Part shown: in pieces, positions 52,898 through 64,000 of the stretch
Layout: every line of letters starts with the position of its first letter
Position numbering within the stretch: position 1 is the stretch's first letter
Assembly: GCA_028274465.1 (NCBI GenBank)
Contig: CM051458.1
Span: 72,045,766-72,109,765 of the forward strand
Direction of reading: 5' to 3'
Origin: Plantago ovata
Taxonomy: Eukaryota; Streptophyta; Magnoliopsida; Lamiales; Plantaginaceae
Length of the DNA: 64,000 nt
Notes under the pieces: model-generated
What the model was told of the DNA's origin: nothing
Database searches by the model: none
The model's input: only the letters and a program-made list of their open reading frames with translations
Made by a program: the position numbers and the translations under genes

Positions 52898-55722
52898 TGT
52901 TAGTCCCTTTAAACAACAAGAAAAGACTAGAGGGGGGGGTGAATAGTCTTTTCAAACTTTCGTCGTTTGAAAACTTTCTCAGCAAGGACTTATTACTTTT
53001 CAGTAATGAGTTTGTTGATACTTAACTTACTCAGCAAGCACTAGTTACTTTTTAGTAACGAGCTTTGTTGATACTTCAAATCAGAGAGCGGAAGTCTTTG
53101 TACAATAAGTGCTTTGTCAGTAAGTGATAGTTTCAGCAAGTAAACAGAGTGACTGTATACAGATAGATATGCTTTGCTGAAAACTAAATGCAGTAAGTAA
53201 ATCACAAAAACACTTTTATAGTGGTATCTGAGAGTGTCTTAATCTCTCAACTAATCCACTTTGTCCTTTCTAGGACTGAATCCACTAAGACAAGTTTGAG
53301 ATTCCTTACAACACCTATCTAGAGCGATTGAACAGAAACCAAAGCACACTTGCTTCGTTTCCAACCTAACTAGAGAACGAAACCTTGTTCTCCACCAAAC
53401 TTGGGACTTTTAATCAGCAACACTATGCTCGATTAAGTTCTGATGAGCACGAATTTGTCAGACTCGATTAATCAAATAAATTTGTTATTTAGTCAAAGGC
53501 AATTCACAACTACAACGAAAACCGTAGTGTAGCAGTAAAATAACCTCGAGTGTTGATCTCTAAGGACTATAACTAGCTTTATCTAATCTAATTTAGAATA
53601 TAAAACAGCACACGGTTTAGCAAAGGTTTTTCTTAACAGATAATGGAGATTGGTGATAGTATGGTCCTTCAAAGCATAACGGGTTAATAATCATGCATAA
53701 ATTCCTCGGTTTTGCATAGAGATCTTTGATCAATGAATTGTCCAGTTGTAATTATCAAACACTACGAAGATATAGATTTAGATAGGTCAAAGACCAATGA
53801 ATTGTCCAATTGTGTGCAATAATTAATCAACAATACGAAAATAGAGATTTAGATAGATCAAAGAAATAAAGCAATAACATTGAGTATAATGCGCGATATA
53901 GCCATTAGCATAATTACTAACCCTTCGCTAAGAATTCACATACTATCACAAACGAGAAGTTTAGCTACTCATAGTTGTCATTGAATCCACATAAATCATA
54001 GAAGAAAACATGTTGAAAGATATATAAAAATAAGTAGAAAAACTGTAAGATACAATGTTACCGAAGGTTGTCAGTCTCCGAAGAATCGCGATCTTACAAG
54101 CTCCAAACTGCTATGAAAAAGTATCTCCTAAGCTATGAACCCCCAGAACAGGCTCTGGGAAGTTCCTACCTAAAACTACGGAGAAAGGTGAGAGAAAAGG
54201 TCTAGAAAAGTATGAAAAACGGAGAAAAACTGAGCAATTATATATAGGCTACGAATTGTGTGGGGCGAAGGGCACCACACACCGGGCGAGTCGCCTGGTG
54301 TGGGGAGATTCGCCCCACATCCCAGGCGATTCGTCCGGGAATAAAACTCGGGAAAATACGCGTTTTCGACGCGTTTTTGGATTTCTTCCCCTTTTCGGAC
54401 TCGGTTTCTGACTTCTAGTGGACTTCTAACCTCCAGATTCGACCCCTAGACTTCAAATCCTATCCGGAAACCTTCAGATACTCCAATTAGGCTTCTGGAA
54501 CACCAATTCCTTGTCTACTTCAATATATTTGCCCGGAAATCCTCGTTTTTCAACCAAAACCTGTAAAATAAAGACTAACGGAAAACGTGACACTATTCTA
54601 ATAAAATGCACTAAAATATAACTAAATTAACATAGAGGATAGCTAAAATAGGTGAAAAAGACTCGAATGAAAGTGTAAAATACACATTCATCAAGTTCCC
54701 CCTGAATTTCACGCCTGAAAGGGTGTATTTTCAGTTAGAGAGGTTTGGGATGAGATAACTTGATTATAACTTATTCAGCTCCAACAAGTAATCTAGGAAA
54801 CAAAACATTGAATACTTTGCAGTAGACAAGTTTGATTGTTTCTGGTGTCAAGACTTGTTCTTGTTCGACAGAAAGAACACTTAACTAATTTCTTAGCCGT
54901 GAATGTTCTACTTCTTCACAAGTAGCTTTTTCAAGCTTTAAGTCTTGGAACGGATCAATGGCAGTAAAGAGTGTTTGAAGGGTATGTGAGTTTAAGCACA
55001 AGTGAGAGTTTGATCACGTTGTTGACACACTTCAACTCTTCGCCGGATGACCTCTATTTATAGTGAATCAAGGGAGCCGTTTGAATTTCAAATTCTAAGG
55101 CTTTGTTCCTTAAGATGTCACTATCTTGTTTTTGTACTTTCAGCAGCGTCCTTTATTTGTCTTCTAGTCTTCATGTCCTTCGCGTGCATGCTTTGCATTT
55201 AATGTTCATTTGAACGAGATTCAAATATGAACGTTGGAGCGCAAATGCAAGTACTTTCAGCAAGGAGGCCACATATGCTTTTCAGCAAGTGGTCAGTCAC
55301 AGTTTCAGCAAGCACAACCTACTCTGTCGTTTAGATTTTCACTTATGCAAGTTGTTGCTGAAGTTTCCACTTTCTGAGCAACATGTGCCTTTGTAGATAC
55401 CAATCTTCAGAAATCTTCTAGTCTTCAGTCTTCGAATTCTTCAAGTTTCTGAACGGTTCTAAATGCTTCAATAGTTTGTTTGTGTAAACAAAGTACATCA
55501 TCAACAAATGCTTCAATAGGTTGTTTTTCTTTTCAGAAAACAAGATACATCATAAGCGGTTAAAACACCTATCTAGCACCTACTCTAAGTCTTCAGCAAA
55601 CGTTCCTCTTTTACAATGTCCTCTAAAATTCTGAATTCCTATGGACCTTAAGAGTACTAGTTACTGGACTTTCCTGAATTTAGCATGGTTAATTGCTCAT
55701 CGAAATTACAAGTTTCCTAACA
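52898..55722 (-). repeat. S6 3' LTR, interrupted by G5
   Basis: Two pieces, 52898-53440 and 54694-55722, total about 1567 bp after removing G5 and one target copy. G-run hairpin with 8 G near 52919-52955. TATA box at 55054-55063. One TCTTCAGATCTTC-type unit and two TTCAATAG-type units. Confidence 0.92.
53441..54693 (-). mobile_element. G5: solo LTR (F2 family) inside the S6 LTR
   Basis: 1253 bp flanked by AGTTC (53436-53440, 54694-54698). GC island at 54261-54338 with CCGGGCG-AGT-CGCCTGG (54282-54298), GGGGAG-ATT-CGCCCC (54302-54316) and CCAGGCG-ATT-CGTCCGG (54322-54338). TATA box at 54239-54246, about 15 bp from the island on its downstream side. Confidence 0.93.
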
Positions 55723-55763
55723 AAATTCCCCGTTTTTGATGTTAGCAATCCATGGCTAAATTA
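55675..55763 (-). promoter_or_regulatory. S6 polypurine tract inside an inverted repeat
   Basis: Same structure as S2 and S3: LTR arm 55675-55705, internal arm 55733-55763, and the loop with LTR end and polypurine tract (55723-55737, AAAACGGGGAATT on the minus strand, one G lost to C). Confidence 0.75.
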
Positions 55764-56022
55764 ATTGTTACCCTTTTAGAGGTTTCTGATGTTGAATAAA
55801 TCAGTTGATTAATGCAAGCATACTTTAATAATAAAACAGTAAGCATAAGTAGATTGCATAATCAAAAACCAATAAAAGTCAAAAGCTTTATTGATGATAG
55901 TTATCTTTCGGTAAGTTTACAAGAAAGTTCAGAGATAACTACACAAATCAGCAAACAAAAGTAAACTAAGCTTTTACAAGGGACTTAAGTTCTTTTAGCA
56001 GAACATTTTCTCAGAATCTCCC

Positions 56023-57933
56023 TTACACTCTTCTCAGCAAGCGCAAAAAATTCAACACAGTCCTTTTCGTAATCTTGAAGTAGCTTAGGGACTTCGATCT
56101 GAATGATCCTTGCGTTCTTGCAGGCGGTATAATGATGTTTTTTTCAACATTCATTTCTTTGTAGTGCAACACCCACAAGTGCATGCCCCAATTGCTGGCA
56201 TGGAGAAGTTGTGTATCTGAAATTCCCTTGTTAGCATGAATCTTCCTTAACCAGAGAAGATTTTCTTCTTGATTCTTGGCAGTGAGATAGAAATACTCAT
56301 AAGGAATCAAGCCATATTTCTTCTTTGACTTCTTGGTTAAAGGGTCAGAGTAATAGGCAACATCAACTAGTTTAATTAAATCAAGTTCTTGCTTCATTTG
56401 CTTGCAAATTGATGTTCTTCTTACCAAGACTTCCAGATTCAGCCATCTCCCAGCAATGTTTCCTGGGAAGGGAGGAGGATCCCTTTCTTTTCTTTTCACC
56501 TTCAATTCAATCCAAGCGTACATTTGATTCAGTACAACAGTTGGAAAGAAATCATTTGCCAATACATCTTCCAGCTTTAAGATCCAGCAACCATGAACAT
56601 TTTTGATCACATTTTGAGTTGTTTCCTCATTGCTGGTCTTGGTATATTCCATGCCGGAGCCAATGGCAATGCTGGCTAGCCTCTTTTCTTCCTGTCTTTG
56701 CCTTCTTCTTCTTGACTTTGCATTCTCTTGATCTCTTTCCGAAGATCTTGAGTCAGAAGAGAAATGTTTTGAGTGGGCAGACGGAGTTAGGGCTGTGATT
56801 GGTCTAGCTCTTATTGCTTGAGCTATTGTCTGATTGTCATCATCATCATCATCTTCATTCAGATCTTGATGACTCTAAGTGTGACAGTATTCATGAGTTT
56901 CAGCAGAAGTTCTTCTCTTTTTCGGATTTGCTGAATTCAACTCAGAATCTGTTTCAGCTTGTCTTTTAGAACTTTGCTCTCTTTCAGCAAGAGGTTCTAT
57001 TGTCAGTGGCGCTTCAGCAGGGGTTTTCTTTCTTGAAGATTTTCTTTGTTTATCTTCCCCTTTAGACATGGATTGCATCATTGGAGTAATGTGGAGAGAA
57101 AAGAAGTCATTGCAGTTTTCAGCAAGAGTGCTTAGGCTATTGTACTTCATAATAATTGCCTGCTGATCAGAGGTCAGCTTTGACAATTCTTGTTTTATAC
57201 TCACCAAGTTCTCCTCATGTCTGCGCTCATTTTTTACTTTGTCTTCAATGAAAGTCTGAGCCTTTTTCAATGCAGACTTTGCTAGTTTGAGTGCTTGACT
57301 GACATCTTCTTCATAGCTTTTGTGATGTAGACTTATGTCTTTCTGATCTATGGTAAGAGAAGTAGTGCGTTTCAGCACAGTAGCCAGTATTTTGCCGATG
57401 TCAAGCGGACTCTCAGCAAGTAGTGCATCGTCTTCTGCTTTGCAGGCTTTGTGGACTTCCATCAGTGCCAAAATTGTTGGAGTAAAATCCTCCACATGTG
57501 GAAACGGCACTAAAGTCGGAGTTAAGGAATGAAGTTTAAGCTAAGTAGCGAATTGATCATCTCTGGTCAGCAAATGGCTTCTTATATCATCTCCTACATC
57601 ATTTTCATCATCAGGAGGAGGAATTGTAACCACTGCGAGTTCAGCTTCCTTTGATTGATCATCTTCATTTGCTGAGAGATCTTCTTCGTCATCTGATTCA
57701 TCAAGGCCAGCAACCTTGGTTCCTAAATCTGTAGCTTCATTCCCTTTTGGTTGAGTGGTTGCTGATGGCAACGCTTGAGACTCAACAACTGGAGTTTCAC
57801 CAGTAGTAACTTTTGATTGAGTGGTTGCTGAGGGCTATGCTTGAGACTCAATAACTGGAGTTTCACCAGTAGTAAGTGGAAGGGAGGGGACTTCCGTAGG
57901 CTTCACTCCTGAAGATTGAGCAATGTCTAGATT
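56023..57933 (-). pseudogene. S6 env-like ORF, C-terminal part
   Basis: Frames 57541-57771, 56875-57510 and 56023-56652 match S3. Visible: two LTTGETPV-type repeats (57766-57885), the coiled-coil-like Lys/Glu/Gln region, basic PKKRRT and SRRRRQR clusters, and the C-terminal domain (YEYFYLTAK, HASNWGMHLW). Stops at 57934-57936, about 57541 and 56875, and a frame break near 56660, show decay. Confidence 0.82.
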
Positions 57934-60665
57934 CTACGTATGTCTTGCATGAATCTGTAGACTGTTTTGAAGTGCTCTTTGATAATCTTCATCCAATTCT
58001 TCATCTTCAAGGTTTGGTTCAGTGACCTTGGCATCGAGTAAAGATAACTCGGCATCAGAAAGCTTGTTTTTGCCTAGTTTCAATTCAGCACGCTTTCTGG
58101 CGTACTCTTCTTCAGTTTCAGCAACTTGTTCAGTTGCAGGAGTACTTGTCTCAGCAGGAGCACGATTGGATTCTTGTTGCTGACTTGGTGTGTGATTAGC
58201 TTGCTGATTCTCAGTGTCATGACGTTTAGTCTCAGCAACTGTCAGTTTAAGTCCACCAGCATCAGGACTAGGACCTTGATTATCATCAGCGTCATCATTT
58301 TTGTCCTTAGAATCTTTTCCTTCATCATCAATTGGATCTTTAGGAATGTTCTCATCCTCTTCTTCTTCATCATCGTCCGTCAGTATGACAAACTCAAGAT
58401 GTTTTTCAAGCACTAAGTTTTCAAACTTAGTTGAATTACCAAAAACTGTATCTACCTGCTGAGCAGGAGGTGTTGATTCTGGTGCAGAAGTTTCAGCAAT
58501 CTTCTGACTTGTATCTTGAGAAGTCTGTAAAGAAATCATTATATTAGCAAAAGAATGAGTTTCAGATAGTGAAGTTTTGCTTATGGTTGAGTTAACTACC
58601 TGTTGAAGAAGGGCAGGTGGTGACTCAGTCCTTTCAGCAATGACAACTTCTTCAAAATCTGGGACTTGTTCTTCAGCAGACTTCTTTTCTTGCTCTATTT
58701 GAGAAGGCTGTGCGGGTTCAGCAATCTCCCTTGTCTCTGAAATGACAAGTTGAGCAGAGGCATCTTGACCTTTGAGTTCACTGCTTGTCATGAAAACATC
58801 TACTGATTTGTTGGAGGTGTCTTCAACCTCCAATTCCATTTGCTGACTCAGTTCTGTCAGCACAAGCTGAACTTTGTCAATGGATGTTTTCAGTGAACTA
58901 GGTCCAGTATTCTCAGCATCACGAGATACATCGTCGAATAATGTCTCTTGCGGTGTTTCAGCAATCTCTGGGACTTGAACCATTGCAGTCTCAGCAACTG
59001 GTTCTTCAGCAACTTGATGAGTTGCTTGTTCAGCAACCATCTTTTCAGCAGCATCAGCAAGTGTCGCGGTTCTTAGATCAGTAGCAATATCACTTGCTGG
59101 TTCCAGAGTCTGATCATCTAGATTATCTACAATGTAGGTATCTGGGATTGAGGCAGGATTTTCGTTTCCACTGCCTTGTGGTCTTATCTCAGGAGATGTA
59201 TCAACATTAAGTTGATTGTTGAAGGCTTCCGCAAACACTTCAACATTGTTGAAGTAGGTTTCAGTAACCACTTCATCAAAATCTACTGGAGCTTGTGTTT
59301 CAGCAACTTCTGGAGTATCATCCGAAAGATCGTGGACAACTGGAACTGACTTGCGAGCCAGTGTTTTCTTCCTTGGGTTATTTGTCCGTTTCTTCTTAGG
59401 GACAGGGTTAGCTGATGACGCTGCAGTCTGAGTGTCATCATCAACTTTCCTCTCTTTCTTCTTAGATTTTTCAAGTTTCTCTCCAACAGCAGCATCAGTA
59501 GTTGCATTTTCAGCAACGGCTGTTGTAGACGTACCTTGTTGATCACCATCTACAGCAGTTTCATCAACAACTTTTTCAGCTGTTGGAGCCTTGTCTTGAT
59601 GAGTAGTGGTGATAACATCTGCAGCTGTTGTATACCTTTCTTGCTGACTTGTGCTGACAACATTTGCAGCTGTTGTCTTCTTTGATTTCTTATCAGCAAG
59701 CTTAGGTGCATTTTGCTTGTAGAAGGCTCTTCCCACATTGCATACTGATTTCTTAATCGGCAATGGGTTTCTTAGCTGAATCCTGAAGTGTTCAAGGATA
59801 TAGCATATTTTTAGTCCATACATGACTGGGGGAAGGTAGGTGAGACCTTGTTGTCTTCAACCTTGACCTTGAATTTAGTAACACAATCAACAAGTCTGTT
59901 GAAAATGTAGTTTGCCCAGTTGAGCTCAATTTTGTTCTCATGTATATGCATCAGCAGCGGCCACCTTCTCAAGCCTACTTGGTCTATTCCTCCGACTTGG
60001 GAGTCTAAGACTTTGATTAGTAGCAGAGCTACTAGACCAAGTGAATGGCAAAGATGCTTCCTTTTAACGTGCTTTGTCCAAGTCACGGGACCAATCTCTC
60101 CTTTCCTCATTTTCTCGTTTCTGACATCATTGTAGAAGGCTTCGATTTCTTCGTCAGTGGCAGTGTTGTCATCTTCAGTTCCAGTGGTCGGAATCTGAAA
60201 GATGTCGGCTAAATCAGTCCATTTCAGGACGATTTGCACACCTTGAACTGTGGTGGAAATCACTTTTTCAGTGACTCCTTGACCATCAGTCAGAGTCTGG
60301 ATTTCTGCATTGTTGTAGAATTCCATTGTATCTAACATACTCACTTTCTTAGGGCGAGCAGTTATGAAGAGAGTAAGGCCTTGTTGTTTTATCAAGTCAA
60401 GCGCCTCCTCATTTTCACCGTCAAGTTCTTGTTCATAGAAGTATCGTATATACTTCTCTTTGCCAAATCCGCCCCATTGCATCATCATTTCACACTTTGC
60501 AGTGTCAAGATATGCAGGCGGCATGGGTCTTTCTGTTACTCGGTCGTTTTTCAACACAATTTTCACTGTGTTGGTTGCCGGAGTTATCACCGGAGCAGTG
60601 CTTTTTCCAGCACTGTCAACCTTTGATGATTTTGAGGTCTTGGAGGACTGTCTCATTGGGGCCAT
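57934..60665 (-). pseudogene. S6 env-like ORF, N-terminal and middle part
   Basis: ATG at 60663-60665 (MAPMRQSSK), open to 59811 (284 aa), then a frame change near 59820 into 57934-59823 (629 aa). It carries the same globular N-terminal region, VAET repeats and acidic Asp/Glu tract as S3. About 200 residues present in S3 (around the NWQRYRR-like phrase) are missing in frame near 58405, where a phrase ending ENLVLEKH joins LEFVILTDDD. Confidence 0.85.
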
Positions 60666-60803
60666 TTCTTATATAGGGTAAGAAGTGTACGAAAAAGATT
60701 ACTTTGCTTTTTGACCGGAGGTACAGTGAATTCAGGCACAAGCTATAAAATTTGCAGAGAAAGGAAATGTGAGTTAAAGAATTTTGTCTTTCTCTAACTC
60801 CTT

Positions 60804-60813
60804 GTTTATATAG
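60804..60813 (-). promoter_or_regulatory. putative internal promoter TATA box, S6 env-like ORF
   Basis: CTATATAAAC on the minus strand, about 140 bp before the env-like ATG. Same spacing and flanks as in S3. Confidence 0.5.
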
Positions 60814-61189
60814 TATCTCTGATGTGCAAGAAGCTCAATCGATTTTGAGTTCTCAATAAGGGAATATCAGAGATTCAACAGCGTTAGTGGAGCCTTTGCA
60901 TTAAACGCGTAGTGGCCCACTACCAAAAACCGTCGGAGCACTCTTTCTCTTTGCAATATTAATCGTCAGATCAAAAACTACTTTAAATCAATGGCCACGA
61001 TTGTATTTCATGTCATGATTATTAGGGAGTTTATTTGTGCCCGATTAACGTCACATATTGATTTTAACTAGATTTATGGGATTTGATTGCTTGCTGAAGT
61101 AAACAATATTCTTTTCAGCGAGTTTGTGTAACCAGCCTTGTTATTTGCTGAAAATTCCCCCTTAATCAAATATCTCATATTTCCTTAAA

Positions 61190-61486
61190 TTAAAAGACAT
61201 TTCTGAGTTCCCGTCTAAGCAAATTCTTTTTGTCTTCAGATATCTTTTGGTAAAATCTGAGAAGTGAGTTTGCTCTTTTCTGAGTTCCCGTCTGAGAATT
61301 TTCCTTTGATACTTGAATACCTGTTTCAGTATCTTTGATTGTCTGAATGCCCGTTTCAGCAATCTTTAAGGTTTTTCTCTTACTGAGTGCCGGTCTCAGC
61401 AAGTGATCAAGTTTTCTAACAAATACTTGTTTTGAAGGAATTACTTGTTGAATGCCTGTTTCAGCAATCATGTAGTGACCTATCAT
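61190..61486 (-). CDS. small conserved ORF between pol and env-like ORF (S6 copy)
   Basis: 98 residues with VIPSKQVFVRKLDHLLR and AETGIQ phrases, as in S1-S3. It covers the 17-bp LTR-edge copy with one change (61408-61424). No domain recognised. Confidence 0.35.
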   Translation of the reverse strand: MIGHYMIAETGIQQVIPSKQVFVRKLDHLLRPALSKRKTLKIAETGIQTIKDTETGIQVSKENSQTGTQKRANSLLRFYQKISEDKKNLLRRELRNVF

Positions 61487-61582
61487 TTCGTTTTAGAGGA
61501 AATCAGTGGAAGGAGCTTTTATTCAAGTAAGCATACTTTGGCTTGCTGAATGCTTGTTTCAGCAATCTGCCAATTGTATCCC

Positions 61583-61642
61583 TTATTGAGGTAATTCAAT
61601 CAATCCAAGGTTATAACTTAGCATTGCGAATCTGTTATCCGG
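61583..61642 (-). pseudogene. S6 pol, last codons
   Basis: Ends at TAA (61583-61585) after a phrase matching IELPQ. Cut at 61642 by G6 in the codons before LRYNLGL. Confidence 0.75.
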
Positions 61643-62864
61643 TGATGAATGAGATTGTCAGACTCAATTAATCAAATAAATTTGTTTTTAGCCAAAGGCA
61701 ATTCACAACTACAACGAAAACCAAGGCACGTAGTGTAGAAGTAAAATAACCTCGAGTGTCGATCTCTAAGGACTATAACTACCTTTATCAAATTTAACTT
61801 AAACTATAAATCAGAAATCAAGCAAAGCACATATTTTTCTTATCAATATGATGGAAGTCAGTGATAGTATGGTCATTCAAAGCAACGGGTAATAATCATG
61901 CATGAAGTACTTGAAGTTTGTATAGAGATCTATGATCATGAATTGTCCTACGTGTTCCTTTCAATTCAACACTACGAAGATAGATGGCTTAGATAGATCA
62001 AAGAAATAAAACAATAAATCAAGTCTTAAACACGCGAAGCTACTCATGCATAATCAAGAACCCTAGCTAAGAAATCACATACTATCACCAACGATAGATT
62101 TAGCTACTCATAGATAAATTGCAATCAACAAGAATCAAAGCAAGATTGAATGAAAACATGTTGAATGAAATAAATAAAAAGCAGAAAAACCGTGAGATAC
62201 AAGTTACCAACGAAGGTTGTTAATCTCCGATGAATTGCTAACTCACAAGTAAGAATTGAAGATCAAAGATGTCCAATCTCTATGCTAAAACTTCCAAATC
62301 AATAAGAAAAAGTTTCTTCTAAGCTAATAATTTCCAGAACAGGCTCTGGAGAATTTGTCTCTCAAAATAATGTGAAAAGGTCTGAAAAACGTAGAAAAAT
62401 AGGCAAACTATATATAATGTTCAGAAACGCACGGGGCGAACCGCCCCAGGCGCCGGTCGATTCGCCTGGTGCGGGGCGATTCGCCCCACGTCCCAGGTGA
62501 TTCGCCTGGGACGTCCAGATCGACTTTAGGTCGGTGGAGATGCGTTTTTAGTCTTCGTTTCCTTTTCGGACTCGGATTTTGACTTCTAGTGACCTTTAAA
62601 CCTTGAAACTCGTCCCCTAGGCCTCAAATCTCATCCGGAACCTTCTAGATACATCACGAATGTCCTCAAAACACCAAAACCTCGTCCTCTTCATCAATAT
62701 TGCCCATAAAAACACGTTTTTCACCTAAAACCTGAAAAATGCAAAGAAAAGGGAAACGTGACACTATTCTAATAAAATGCACTAAAATATAAGCTAAATT
62801 AACCTAGAGGATAGATAAATTGGTGAAAAAGACTCGAATGAAAGTGTAAAATACACGTTCATCA
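61643..62864 (-). repeat. G6 3' LTR
   Basis: 1222 bp. GC island 62433-62513: GGGGCG-AAC-CGCCCC (62433-62447), GGGGCG-ATT-CGCCCC (62473-62487), CCAGGTG-ATT-CGCCTGG (62493-62509). TATA box CATTATATATAG at 62408-62419, about 14 bp downstream on the minus strand. Confidence 0.9.
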
Positions 62865-64000
62865 AACTCCCCAAACCGAACCTTTGCTTGTCCTCAAGCA
62901 ACTAAGCTAGACTCTAATGCAAAAAACCAATGCAACACACAAAATGGAGTCTCATGTCAAATGAAATGAACTAATCTATTGAGTCTATCAAAAACTTATG
63001 AACAATGACCATACAAATCATAACATGGATATTGGTTGAAGAATGCCTCGATTGACTCATACACATTCACATATGCACTATGTTAAACAAGATAGTCTCT
63101 CGTAACATTCTCTACCTGGACCTAGTCAGTGACGACGTAATGAAACATGTTAAAATACGAATGGTTGTCCCGTGCCTATGAAACTGAGCTCTTACTACTG
63201 TTCACCAAGTTAAGACTTTCCCTCAAAGAGGTCGAACCAATACTGACTCACAAACGACCTCCCCAAACCTATTCGAAAGAATAGGTTGGAGCACAAACTT
63301 TACGAAAAAGAAAAACAAACCCACAACACTAAAAATCGAAAAACAAGTCATCATAACGGTATAACCCCCTCCCCAAACCTATTCGTTAGAATAGGTTTCA
63401 AACAAAGGATCACACAATCTCACACTACTTCCTTCCTAGGCATTTAGCAATCTCGAAGCAAGGTGAAGACTTGTTGCCTCTTAGGTACATAATTACACGG
63501 GAAAACAAACACAAGACTCTAACATGCATCATCCTATTATAAAGGCCTTCGTGAACTGCAGTAGACAAAACACCACTAAGTGATGTCGAAACTACCAAGC
63601 TTAACTAAGTGCATATATAAATGTGACAAGTCAAGCGAGAAAAACCTCAAACAAATTCATAGAGATGAGACGCATGGTCAAAGGTCATAACTAGTTAATC
63701 TACCCAATAAGAAAGTTCAAAAAATTTGGCAATAAACTCCACATAAAAACATGCAAAACTATATACTAGGATGAATGTAGTGTATGCAACTAAATACTAA
63801 GAAAGCGGTAAACGTGCAAATGCAAACAAAGTACAAGATACCATACTCAACATCATAAAGCCAAAAAATACTTGACATCATGGTTCACATCCCATCCCCC
63901 TCATGAAACTCAAGCTAGTCCCTAGCAAAAGAGAATGAGTAAATAAAAAGTGATACTAGATGTTACCGAATGGTTTGGCCTCGGTCGGCTGAGTATACAA
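62865..64000 (-). other. G6 internal non-coding module
   Basis: Polypurine tract (GGTTTGGGGAGTT, 62865 on), hairpin TTGCTTG-AGGA-CAAGCAA (62884-62901), two AACCTATTC-type hairpins beside G-rich tracts (63266-63287 with loop GAAA; 63376-63397 with loop GTTA). No credible coding sequence. Homologous to G2 37228-39900. Confidence 0.75.

Larger units (their letters stand above)
52898..61642 (-). mobile_element. S6: Sirevirus-type Copia, 3' half
   Basis: 3' LTR (with solo LTR G5 inside), polypurine tract, env-like ORF, promoter tract, small ORF and the last 20 codons of pol. It inserted into G3 at 52897 and is cut at 61642 by G6. Confidence 0.9.
61643..64000 (-). mobile_element. G6: Gypsy-type element (F2 LTR), 3' end
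   Basis: 3' LTR and 1.1 kb of internal region; it continues past the window. The LTR is family F2 while the internal region is homologous to that of F1 elements G1 and G2. Expected target copy TCCGG at 61638-61642. Confidence 0.88.

Overview
The window is plant nuclear DNA made almost entirely of nested LTR retrotransposons. Lineage evidence: Ty1/Copia elements with initiator-Met primer sites, a large zinc-knuckle gag, a YVDD reverse transcriptase and an extra env-like ORF downstream of RNase H (the Sirevirus/Maximus layout of flowering plants), plus Ty3/Gypsy-type elements primed by tRNA-Asp that carry gag and protease but no reverse transcriptase. No host protein gene, tRNA, rRNA or CRISPR array was recognised. 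The species cannot be told from this sequence.

Names used here. S1-S6 are Sirevirus-type Copia copies, all on the minus strand; K is a Copia remnant of another lineage, also minus. G1-G6 are Gypsy-type copies in two LTR families: F1 (G1, G2) and F2 (G3-G6).

Layout. 1-4165: S1, with integrase deleted and gag truncated by S2. 4166-9528: S2, with LTR, primer tract, broken env-like ORF and pol tail. 9534-14000: G1, a complete 4.5 kb non-coding Gypsy-type element with target duplication CGTGC. 14001-28536: S3, the best Sirevirus copy (truncated 3' LTR, env-like ORF, small ORF, pol, gag, primer site, full 5' LTR), which sits in K (28537-30796). 30797-30896: assembly gap. 30897-35825 and 46690-47893: S4, whose 5' LTR is split by G2 (35826-46689, duplication CTAAT). 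G2 encodes gag, protease and an accessory ORF and contains solo LTR G4 (duplication AGGCC). 47894-49234: S5, interrupted on one side by S4 and on the other by G3 (49235-52897). 52898-61642: S6, inserted into G3; its LTR holds solo LTR G5 (duplication AGTTC) and its pol end is cut by G6 (61643 to the window end).

How the parts work together. S3 has the gag, protease, integrase, RT and RNase H needed for copying, but carries frameshifts and a nonsense codon. The env-like ORF has its own conserved TATA box and looks more like a nuclear protein than an envelope. G1, G2 and G6 share a non-coding internal module rich in hairpins and polypurine tracts, so they probably depend on enzymes made elsewhere.

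Most interesting signals: (1) GC-rich palindromes, mostly with 7-nt arms and a 3-nt spacer, at the same LTR position in both Gypsy families although the arm sequences differ; in F2 they sit about 13-17 bp upstream of a TATA box. (2) A roughly 30-bp inverted repeat that presents the Sirevirus primer tract/LTR junction in its loop. (3) A 17-bp copy of the LTR edge inside a small ORF between pol and the env-like ORF. (4) A fossil LTR/primer-site junction inside G2. (5) A covarying hairpin just before the Gypsy polypurine tract.
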